5,339 nucleotides of DNA from Alphaproteobacteria bacterium. GTDB lineage: Bacteria > Pseudomonadota > Alphaproteobacteria > Rickettsiales > JABSSG01. Made by a program: the position numbers and the translations under genes. Below are positions 1 through 5,339 of the stretch, in pieces. Positions within the stretch are counted from its first letter, which is position 1. Each line of letters begins with the position of its first letter. Location: contig JAHZKS010000042.1 of the NCBI GenBank assembly GCA_022600235.1, positions 1 to 5,339 on the forward strand, written 5' to 3'. The notes below the pieces were generated by a model. That model was given only the letters and a program-made list of their open reading frames with translations, did no database searches and was not told where the DNA came from.

Positions 1-2358
1 ACTGTGATTTTCTGTGATAAGTTAATGTCTCTAGGTTTCTCTTACGCATGTAAATCTGGTATTTCATTCGGTAAAGATGATTTAATTATTCCTCAAACCA
101 AACCTGCGCTACTTGAAAAAAGTAATAAAAAAGTTGAAGAGTTTGAAAAGCAATACATGGATGGTTTGATTACCATGGGTGAGAAGTACAACAAAGTGAT
201 AGATGAGTGGTCTCATTGTACTGATAAAGTTGCAGAAGATATGATGAGCGAAGTTTCTGCAAGGCATACGGAAGGCTTTGAAGAAAACAAGCAAAGAGGT
301 ATTAACTCTATTTATATGATGGCTCATTCTGGAGCGAGGGGTTCACCTCAGCAGATTAGACAGTTAGCTGGTATGAGAGGTCTTATGGTGAGGCCTTCTG
401 GTGAAATTCTTGAGAATCCAATTAAAGCAAACTTTAAAGAAGGTTTGAGTGTACTAGAGTATTTTAACTCTACTCACGGTACAAGAAAGGGTCTTGCTGA
501 TACTGCGTTAAAAACTGCTAACTCTGGTTACCTAACCAGAAGGCTTGTTGATGTATCACAAGATTTAATTATTCAATCAGAAGATTGTGGGACATCTAAA
601 GGTTTAGTTACAACTCCTGTTATTGAAGGAGGTGAGCTTATAGTGCCTCTATCTGAGAGTGTACTAGGTAGAGTATCTTGTATTGATGTGAAGCATCCAA
701 TTTCTGGAGAAGTAGTATTGAAAGGTGGTGAATTAATTAATGAAGATGCAATAGATAAAATTGACTCAGCAGGTATTGATTCAATTATGATTAGATCGGT
801 GCTGACTTGTGAGTTAGAACATGGTGTTTGTGCGAAGTGTTATGGACGTGACCTTGCAAATGGTAACCTAGTTGGTGTTGGTGAAGCAGTTGGTGTGATT
901 GCTGCACAATCTATTGGTGAGCCTGGTACTCAGTTAACAATGAACACTTTCCATATTGGTGGTGCTGCAACTAAAGGTGTTGAAGTATCTAATGTGCAAG
1001 TTTCTCAAGACGCTGTTGTGAAATTCTTGAACAAAAACTTCGTAACAAATACAAGTGGACAAAAAGTGATCATGAGTAAGAACTGTGAAGTATTGCTATG
1101 TGATGATAAAGGTAATGAGAAAACAAGATTTAAAATACCTTATGGTGCTACAGTGTTCTTCGATGAAGGTTCAAAAGTGAAGAAAGCTGATATAGTTGCT
1201 GAATGGGATCCATATACTATTCCTATTATAAACGAGCAGCCTGGAACTATAGTATTTAAAGACTTATTAGAGAATATATCTGTAAAAGAGATTACAGATG
1301 AGGAGACAGGTATTTCAAATAAAGTGATTGTAGATTGGAAACAGCAAACCAAAGGAGCTGATTTAAGACCTAGACTTGTTTTAGAAGATGATAAAGGTGA
1401 TATGGTAACCTTAACAAATGGTCTTGAAGCAAGATATTTCTTGCCTATAGGAGCTATCTTGAATATTGATGATAATACTAAGATACATGCTGGTGATATT
1501 ATGGCACGTATACCTAGAGAATCTAATAAAACACGTGATATTATTGGTGGTCTTCCAAGGGTGGCCGAGTTATTTGAGGCTAGAAAACCTAAAGATCATG
1601 CGGTTATAAATGAAGTTGAAGGAAGAGTATATTTTGGTGCTGACTATAAATCTAAGCGTAGAATTATTATTAGACCTGATGATGAATCTTTAGAGCCAGT
1701 AGAATATCTTGTTCCTAAAGGTAAACATATCTTCGTTAATGAAGGTGATCACTTGAAGAAAGGTGATTTGATAATAGACGGGAACCCAGTGCTACAAGAT
1801 ATCTTAAAAGTAATGGGAGTTGAAGCTCTAGCTAAATACATGGTTTCAGAGGTTCAGCAAGTATATAGATTACAAGGTGTGAAGATTGATGATAAGCATA
1901 TTGAAGCTGTCTTAAGGCAAATGCTTCAAAAGGTTGAAATATATGATTCTGGAGAAACAACTCTTCTTGAAGGTGAGCAAATAGATAGGAAAGAGTTTGA
2001 GGAAGTGAATCGTAAAGCTGTGGCTGAAGGGTTCAAGCCTGCTACTGCTACTCCAATATTGCAAGGTATTACTAAAGCCTCATTACAAACAAGATCATTT
2101 ATCTCAGCAGCATCTTTTATTGAGACAACTAAAGTGCTAACAGAAGCAGCAGTTGCTGGTAAAGTAGATATGTTAAGCGGCCTGAAAGAGAATGTGATTG
2201 TTGGTAAATTAATACCAGCTGGTACAGGTTTTTATTCTAGAGACATTAGTAAAAAAGCTCAAGAAGCTGATGAATTGGTAAAGCCAACACCAGATCAATC
2301 AAAAGACAACTCTGATGGAGAAGATGATGCTTCAAAAGAAGGGCAACTTTCTGCATAG
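1..2358 (+). CDS. rpoC: RNA polymerase beta' subunit, C-terminal part (5' end outside window)
   Basis: Catalytic beta' subunit of DNA-dependent RNA polymerase. The reading frame is open from the first base and aligns with the family there, so roughly the first 600-650 residues are upstream; the GTG at 4 is not a start. Visible in order: the bridge helix (HSGARGS...IRQLAGMRGLM, about 325-390), the THGTRKGLADTALKTANSGYLTRR block (about 472-540), the four cysteines of the second zinc site (codons at 586, 808, 829 and 838), the trigger loop (GEPGTQLTMNTFHIGG, about 919-963), a proteobacterial SI3-type insertion (about 970-1530), GGLPRVAELFEAR, QGITKASLQTRSFISAASF and the closing GLKENVIVGKLIPAGTG. 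The tail is acidic and degenerate. One oddity: the residue after the trigger-loop Met is Asn (AAC at 943-945), where bacteria normally have Arg (E. coli R933). The last codons overlap the next gene in a different frame. Identity is certain. Confidence 0.98.
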   Translation, partial: TVIFCDKLMSLGFSYACKSGISFGKDDLIIPQTKPALLEKSNKKVEEFEKQYMDGLITMGEKYNKVIDEWSHCTDKVAEDMMSEVSARHTEGFEENKQRGINSIYMMAHSGARGSPQQIRQLAGMRGLMVRPSGEILENPIKANFKEGLSVLEYFNSTHGTRKGLADTALKTANSGYLTRRLVDVSQDLIIQSEDCGTSKGLVTTPVIEGGELIVPLSESVLGRVSCIDVKHPISGEVVLKGGELINEDAIDKIDSAGIDSIMIRSVLTCELEHGVCAKCYGRDLANGNLVGVGEAVGVIAAQSIGEPGTQLTMNTFHIGGAATKGVEVSNVQVSQDAVVKFLNKNFVTNTSGQKVIMSKNCEVLLCDDKGNEKTRFKIPYGATVFFDEGSKVKKADIVAEWDPYTIPIINEQPGTIVFKDLLENISVKEITDEETGISNKVIVDWKQQTKGADLRPRLVLEDDKGDMVTLTNGLEARYFLPIGAILNIDDNTKIHAGDIMARIPRESNKTRDIIGGLPRVAELFEARKPKDHAVINEVEGRVYFGADYKSKRRIIIRPDDESLEPVEYLVPKGKHIFVNEGDHLKKGDLIIDGNPVLQDILKVMGVEALAKYMVSEVQQVYRLQGVKIDDKHIEAVLRQMLQKVEIYDSGETTLLEGEQIDRKEFEEVNRKAVAEGFKPATATPILQGITKASLQTRSFISAASFIETTKVLTEAAVAGKVDMLSGLKENVIVGKLIPAGTGFYSRDISKKAQEADELVKPTPDQSKDNSDGEDDASKEGQLSA
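2317..2320 (+). promoter_or_regulatory. Ribosome binding site deciding the glycosyltransferase start
   Basis: GGAG lies inside the last rpoC codons, 6 bases ahead of ATG 2327 and 3 ahead of ATG 2324. Nothing comparable precedes ATG 2315 or GTG 2366. Ribosomes finishing rpoC pass directly over this site, which suits translational coupling. Confidence 0.55.
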
Positions 2359-3352
2359 TCATTTCGTGAGGCTAATTGTATTTTTACTAATTAGCCTTGC
2401 ACATTTCAATTCAAATGCGAATCTTATAAAGGTAGATTTTGATCAATCTATGGGTATTGAAGAAAAGGGGCGTTTTAATCTTATGTTTAATGACCCAGAA
2501 CGTTCAGACGAATTTTACCATTTTTACAAAAACCTATATAACCAAAATATTCTTTCTAAAGATATCGACGAATCAATAAGAATACCTAAGCTAATACATC
2601 AAATTTGGGTTGGTCCAAAACCTTTTCCTGATCTTTACAAAAAATATGCCGAAACATGCCAAGTAAATAATCCTGAATGGGAATATAAATTATGGTCGAA
2701 TGAAGATGTAGAGTCAATCTTAGCAACGAACCCTAAATATAAATCTCTTTATAAGGAGTACAAAAAATATGGACATTTTTCTGGTCAGAAAGATATTCTA
2801 GAATATTTGATTTTATATAAATACGGCGGAGTGTTCTTAGATGCAGATATTGAGTGTAAGAAAAGTTTTTCTGAAATGCAGCGTAAGTATGATTTCTTTT
2901 CAGCTTTAGAACCTGGGCATAGATTTTCTGGTTTTACATTGCTAACTAATGCTTTTGTGGGGAGCAAAAAGAACAATCCTATTTTTATTGATTCATTAGA
3001 TTTAGCTTTAAAGAAATATAACATTATGTTCAAAGATTCTAATACGGATTACAGGATATTGATTCGCAAAATTAAGAGATTTTTTGGACAAAATATAAAA
3101 GATATAAGGGTGCCAGATCAAAGAGTGGTTCTAATGTTTTCTCTTGGTGAAAATCTGGTAAAAAATAATCATATTTATAATAAGAATGCAATTGTTCTTC
3201 CAGCAACTTATGTCAATCCCGTTATGAGACCTGCTAAGAGATATAATATAATTGATGAAATAAAATATAAACTAGGGATATACAAAAACAAGGGTGAAAC
3301 TTTCACAGAAGTGAAGCCTGAAACAATTGCTGTACAAGATTTCTACGATTGA
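2327..3352 (+). CDS. Exported GT32/Och1-like DXD glycosyltransferase
   Basis: Putative sugar transferase of the DXD 'sugar-binding region' family (GT32, Och1-like; distantly like clostridial glucosylating toxins). Numbering is from the ATG at 2327. Residues 1-31 form a signal peptide: basic start, hydrophobic core about 16-27, and a likely cut after Ser-Asn-Ala31. The catalytic domain begins with IPKLIHQIWVGPKPFP (86-101), then WEYKLW (118-123), then the KDILEY...YKYGGVFLDADIE region, where D172-A-D174 is the DXD motif for metal and nucleotide sugar; NAFVGSKKNNP (about 208-218) is another family-like stretch. The usual Arg of the SDxxR motif is Glu159. Start choice: GGAG at 2317-2320 is 6 bases before ATG 2327; ATG 2324 and ATG 2315 are in frame but worse spaced, and GTG 2366 lacks a ribosome site. 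It overlaps rpoC by 32 bases with no room for a promoter, so it is probably co-transcribed and translationally coupled. Donor and acceptor are unknown. With a signal peptide, the enzyme should act outside the cytoplasm, possibly as a host-directed effector (inference). Confidence 0.88.
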   Translation: MLQKKGNFLHSHFVRLIVFLLISLAHFNSNANLIKVDFDQSMGIEEKGRFNLMFNDPERSDEFYHFYKNLYNQNILSKDIDESIRIPKLIHQIWVGPKPFPDLYKKYAETCQVNNPEWEYKLWSNEDVESILATNPKYKSLYKEYKKYGHFSGQKDILEYLILYKYGGVFLDADIECKKSFSEMQRKYDFFSALEPGHRFSGFTLLTNAFVGSKKNNPIFIDSLDLALKKYNIMFKDSNTDYRILIRKIKRFFGQNIKDIRVPDQRVVLMFSLGENLVKNNHIYNKNAIVLPATYVNPVMRPAKRYNIIDEIKYKLGIYKNKGETFTEVKPETIAVQDFYD

Positions 3353-3372
3353 TCCTTCTACTTTTATTACTA

Positions 3373-3408
3373 TTAATACTTCTTTTACATTTTAAATATA
3401 GAATGTAA
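3373..3408 (+). promoter_or_regulatory. Possible promoter with dyad operator upstream of the first paralog
   Basis: The 78-base gap after the glycosyltransferase gene contains a perfect 7-bp dyad, TTACATT (3385-3391) and AATGTAA (3402-3408), separated by 10 bases. A weak sigma70-like pair, TTAATA (3373-3378) and TATAGA (3397-3402, spacer 18), would place the -10 element within the dyad, so a dimeric regulator bound there could block initiation. Transcription would start near 3409, about 20 bases before ATG 3431. The region is so A/T-rich that both the promoter and the dyad could be chance. No convincing terminator is visible in the gap, so read-through from rpoC is also possible. Confidence 0.25.
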
Positions 3409-3430
3409 TTAGTCTTATTAGTGAGATATT

Positions 3431-4231
3431 ATGGCAAAATCAGACCAAATTCTTGATGAGTTCGAGTTAGCAAAAGGCATAGAAGCCGTAGTAAAAAGAG
3501 CCATTGTTACTGAAGAGAACAGCAAGAAAAAAGTTTTTGACCAAAGTAAGTTTAAATCTCATATGAAGGAACTTTTCATAGGTGACAAAGGAAAACTAGA
3601 AGAAGCATTGGCTGGTGCTAATATTAATGATCAACAAGAATCTGAATTAACAAAATATTTAGGAGAATTAGATCAATTAATAGAAACACAGTCAAAGCAA
3701 TTGGCTGGCATTGCAGATACAGAAGGGGTTTCAGCTTTAAAAAATGCACCATGGAAAGAGTTTCTATTTAAAGCGCTAGTAGTTGTAACTTCTATAGCTG
3801 TATTAACCGCGGCGACTTTAAGTGGTGCAGCGTTGGTAGGCGCAGTTGTGGCATCTTATGCTCTACCAATTACTGTATTGCAAGGTTCTATAATAGGTGG
3901 TGTATATGGGGCAATATCAGGGGCACAGTCATCAAGTAAGATATCTAAGTATATAAAGAAGGCAATTGGTGTTCCTAGAGAGGAGTTTATTGATTTTTCT
4001 AAAGATGTAGAAGATAAAACAAAATCTTTATTAAAGAATATGTTAAATAAAATTCCAGAGAAGGAAAAAACAAATAGGGTAGATGTGGTTCTGAAGGAAA
4101 AGAAGTTAAAGAAAATTCTACATGATAATCTTGGTAAAGAACGTGGTTTTTTATCTAAATTATTACAAAAAAGAAGTAGTGAAAGAAGAAAGTCAAAGAG
4201 TGCAAAAAGACCTAAAGGCTTAGGCAGGTAA
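3431..4231 (+). CDS. Unrecognised membrane protein with glycine-zipper hairpin and basic tail (paralog A)
   Basis: I do not recognise a named family. The 266-residue protein is clearly paralogous to its downstream neighbour. Residues 1-105 are charged and probably helical, with shared motifs FDQxxFKxxMKELFxG (36-51), YxxELDxxI (76-84) and WKEFL (108-112). A hydrophobic stretch of about 115-164 can form two membrane helices meeting near Pro146. The second helix has Gly at 152, 156, 160 and 164, a perfect glycine zipper, and the first has Ala133-xxx-Gly137-xxx-Ala141. A charged helical region follows (motif S-K-D-V-E-D-K-T at 190-197), then a very basic end in which about half of the last 19 residues are Lys or Arg. 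There is no signal peptide and no catalytic motif. The start is ATG 3431 with only a weak GTGAG ribosome site at 3421-3425. A basic C-terminus is common in type IV secretion substrates of Rickettsiales, so a secreted membrane-inserting effector is one possibility; a resident inner-membrane protein is another. Confidence 0.85.
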   Translation: MAKSDQILDEFELAKGIEAVVKRAIVTEENSKKKVFDQSKFKSHMKELFIGDKGKLEEALAGANINDQQESELTKYLGELDQLIETQSKQLAGIADTEGVSALKNAPWKEFLFKALVVVTSIAVLTAATLSGAALVGAVVASYALPITVLQGSIIGGVYGAISGAQSSSKISKYIKKAIGVPREEFIDFSKDVEDKTKSLLKNMLNKIPEKEKTNRVDVVLKEKKLKKILHDNLGKERGFLSKLLQKRSSERRKSKSAKRPKGLGR

Positions 4232-4305
4232 TTCCTTTATGTTAGTTATTCATTAACTTTCTAAGAAAAATTTAATAAATAATTAATAAAATGAATTTAT
4301 AATTT

Positions 4306-4329
4306 TATTATACAAAAATAATAGAGGTG
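4306..4329 (+). promoter_or_regulatory. Start region of paralog B: strong ribosome site, possible -10 element
   Basis: AGAGGTG at 4323-4329 is the best Shine-Dalgarno sequence in the window, 4 bases before ATG 4334, and it fixes that start. TATTAT at 4306-4311 with TTAATA at 4283-4288 (spacer 17) is a possible promoter that would start transcription near 4318. The rest of the 102-base gap (4232-4333) is nearly pure A/T, so the promoter part is weak while the ribosome site is solid. Confidence 0.45.
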
Positions 4330-4333
4330 TATC

Positions 4334-5191
4334 ATGCCAGAACAAAAGCAACCAAATTTAGAAAAAATTTTAGATACTTCAAGAATTGCCAATTCGATAT
4401 CCCATATAGTGGCTCAGTCTGTAGAAACTGATAAAAGATCAGGTGTGGATACTAAATTTTTTAACCAAGACACATTTAAGAAAAAGATGAAAGAATTCTT
4501 TTTTGGACCTGATGATGTGAATATGGAATCACTAGATCCAATTTTAAGTGAAGCTCAAAAAGAATCTCTCAGAAATTATATGGAAGAATTAGATGGTATC
4601 ATAGGAGAAAAAGCTGAAGATTTAGGACGAAGAGTAGACCAAAAGGGAATAAAGTGTCTAAAAGATGTGACATGGAAAAGTTTTTTAGATAGTTCTTTTA
4701 AAAAAATGGGTGATATTGTTAAAGAGGTTTTTGGATTTCTGAGTGCTGCTTTTCTTGGTGGAGTAGCAGGACTTCTTACATTACAGGTGTCATCAACATT
4801 AGCAACTGATCAGATGATGTATAAGCATTTCTCAGATTATAGGGCAGAACGTAGAGATGTATTAGATGCTAATGTTCCTAAAGCTCTGATTGGGTCAGTG
4901 TTGGCTGGTGGTGCTTTTGCGATGAACAGTTATCTAAACCACTTTTGTCAAGAATCACCAGAGATACGCAAAATGTCTGAAGATATTGAAAAAAGAACGC
5001 AGGTATTGATTGAGGAAGTCGTGAACAAACAAGAAAAACCAGAAAAAGTATCTCAAGTAGACTGGGATAAATCTCCAAAAGAAAGAGAAAGTGCAATTAA
5101 ACAAAAGTTGAGTAGTAATATAGCTAAGAAAAAAAGTTTTGTTGATAGATTCTTAGGCAGAAATAAAAAGGGTCCAAACAAACAAAGATAA
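4334..5191 (+). CDS. Unrecognised membrane protein with two hydrophobic segments and basic tail (paralog B)
   Basis: This 285-residue protein is a diverged tandem paralog of the preceding gene, with no function I can name. Shared landmarks run in the same order: FNQxxFKxxMKEFFFG (43-58), YxxELDxxI (82-90), WKSFL (114-118), S-E-D-I-E-K-R-T (215-222) and a C-terminal KKKSFVDRFLGR (265-276) matching ERGFLSKLLQKR of paralog A. Hydrophobic segments are about 131-152 and 181-200. Both keep small-xxx-small spacing (Ala138-Gly142-Gly146; Ser188-Gly192-Ala196). Unlike paralog A, they are separated by about 28 polar residues containing DYRAERRD, so an exposed loop has been gained here or lost in A. The last 25 residues are strongly basic. 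No signal peptide is seen. The strong AGAGGTG site supports the start. Its stop codon lies within the inverted repeat shared with fabI. Secreted effector or inner-membrane protein are both open; neither is shown by the sequence. Confidence 0.85.
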   Translation: MPEQKQPNLEKILDTSRIANSISHIVAQSVETDKRSGVDTKFFNQDTFKKKMKEFFFGPDDVNMESLDPILSEAQKESLRNYMEELDGIIGEKAEDLGRRVDQKGIKCLKDVTWKSFLDSSFKKMGDIVKEVFGFLSAAFLGGVAGLLTLQVSSTLATDQMMYKHFSDYRAERRDVLDANVPKALIGSVLAGGAFAMNSYLNHFCQESPEIRKMSEDIEKRTQVLIEEVVNKQEKPEKVSQVDWDKSPKERESAIKQKLSSNIAKKKSFVDRFLGRNKKGPNKQR

Positions 5192-5213
5192 GAGTTTTAA
5201 CTCTTATCTTTGT
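5182..5213. terminator. Shared convergent terminator: perfect 15-bp inverted repeat
   Basis: ACAAAGATAAGAGTT (5182-5196) is followed by two T bases and then its exact reverse complement (5199-5213). As RNA this gives a long stem with a few bases opened as the loop, and it reads the same from either strand. On the minus strand the stem continues into TTGTTTGG, a T-rich run suited to terminating fabI; on the plus strand the run after the stem (CTACGC) is poor. Both stop codons, at 5189-5191 (paralog B) and 5197-5199 (fabI), fall inside the repeat, so each arm also encodes the end of a protein. Confidence 0.75.
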
Positions 5214-5339
5214 CTACGCTCATATCTGGTGCGTCTATAGCTTTCATTCCTACGACGTTGTATCCTGCGTCAACGTAAATTGTTTGACCTGTAGTTCCAG
5301 AGCTCATATCACTTAGTAAGAAAAGTGCAGAGTTTCCAA
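5197..5339 (-). CDS. fabI: Enoyl-[acyl-carrier-protein] reductase (NADH), C-terminal end (partial)
   Basis: The minus strand reads GNSALFLLSDMSSGTTGQTIYVDAGYNVVGMKA followed by a short DAPDMSVDKDKS tail and TAA. This is the C-terminal end of FabI, the short-chain dehydrogenase-like enzyme that reduces trans-2-enoyl-ACP with NADH in the last step of each fatty-acid elongation cycle. The SALFLLSD and TGQ(x)IYVDAGYN segments are family hallmarks of the last strand and the substrate-side C-terminus. The VGMKA-x-DAPD extension is, from memory, typical of alphaproteobacterial FabI. Only 46 residues plus a partial codon are in the window, so the catalytic Tyr and Lys and the NAD-binding glycines are outside. 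It converges on paralog B, with 5 bases between stop codons. Other short-chain dehydrogenases share VDGG-like ends, but the overall wording favours FabI strongly. Confidence 0.92.
   Translation of the reverse strand, partial: GNSALFLLSDMSSGTTGQTIYVDAGYNVVGMKAIDAPDMSVDKDKS

Noticed and set aside
109..327. Minus-strand open frame of 72 codons
   Set aside because: It lies opposite well-conserved rpoC sequence and has no ribosome site or recognisable protein; it is a shadow frame.
1140..1352. Minus-strand open frame of 70 codons inside rpoC
   Set aside because: It is antisense to the SI3-type insertion of RpoC, with no independent support.
2260..2358. RpoC tail as a frameshifted or fused extension
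   Set aside because: The core ends normally at GLKENVIVGKLIPAGTG, and a variable, charged tail is usual for alphaproteobacterial RpoC.
2366..2368. GTG start giving a short signal peptide right after the rpoC stop
   Set aside because: No ribosome site lies at a workable distance; the nearest purine run is more than 20 bases upstream, while ATG 2327 has GGAG at 6 bases.
2785..3033. Minus-strand open frame of 82 codons inside the glycosyltransferase gene
   Set aside because: It is opposite the catalytic DXD region and its composition reflects the complementary strand only.
2327..3352. Glycosyltransferase as a true clostridial-type (GT44) glucosylating toxin
   Set aside because: The DXD region is similar, but the IPKLIHQIW start, the short length and the absence of protease or delivery domains fit the GT32/Och1-like group better.
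4284..4310. Inverted repeat TAATAAAAT / ATTTTATTA with a 9-base spacer between the paralogs
   Set aside because: The arms are purely A/T in a nearly pure A/T spacer, so the stem is weak and expected by chance; it lacks the G/C needed for a convincing terminator.
4878..5096. Minus-strand open frame of 72 codons inside paralog B
   Set aside because: It is antisense to a region alignable with paralog A, with no ribosome site or conserved motif.

Overview
This AT-rich window most likely comes from a Rickettsiales-type alphaproteobacterium, probably host-associated. The evidence is the RpoC sequence (alphaproteobacterial wording such as the YMMAHSGARGS stretch, with a proteobacterial-type insertion in the trigger loop), the strong A/T bias of codons and spacers, and a FabI C-terminus ending in a VGMKA-x-DAPD tail of the kind I associate with alphaproteobacteria. 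The genus cannot be fixed from the window.

Layout from left to right. (1) Positions 1-2358 hold the C-terminal part of rpoC (RNA polymerase beta' subunit), whose start lies off the window. (2) Overlapping the last codons of rpoC in another frame is a gene for a GT32/Och1-like DXD glycosyltransferase with an N-terminal signal peptide (2327-3352). (3) After a 78-base spacer come two tandem genes (3431-4231 and 4334-5191) for proteins I do not recognise. They are diverged paralogs with a helical N-terminal domain, two hydrophobic segments rich in small-xxx-small (glycine-zipper-like) spacing, and a very basic C-terminal tail. (4) The last of these converges on the 3' end of fabI (enoyl-ACP reductase, minus strand, 5197-5339, partial). 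The two stop codons lie 5 bases apart inside a perfect 15-bp inverted repeat that probably works as a shared terminator.

The picture is a small accessory block of about 2.9 kb between two housekeeping genes. An exported glycosyltransferase appended to the rpoC transcript, followed by a tandem pair of predicted membrane proteins with positively charged tails, would fit a set of proteins acting on the cell envelope or on a host. That function is inference. Two substitutions at normally conserved positions deserve attention: Asn for Arg in the RpoC trigger loop, and Glu for Arg in the sugar-nucleotide motif of the glycosyltransferase. There are no RNA genes, insertion sequences or CRISPR arrays, and no gene-free stretch longer than about 100 bases.
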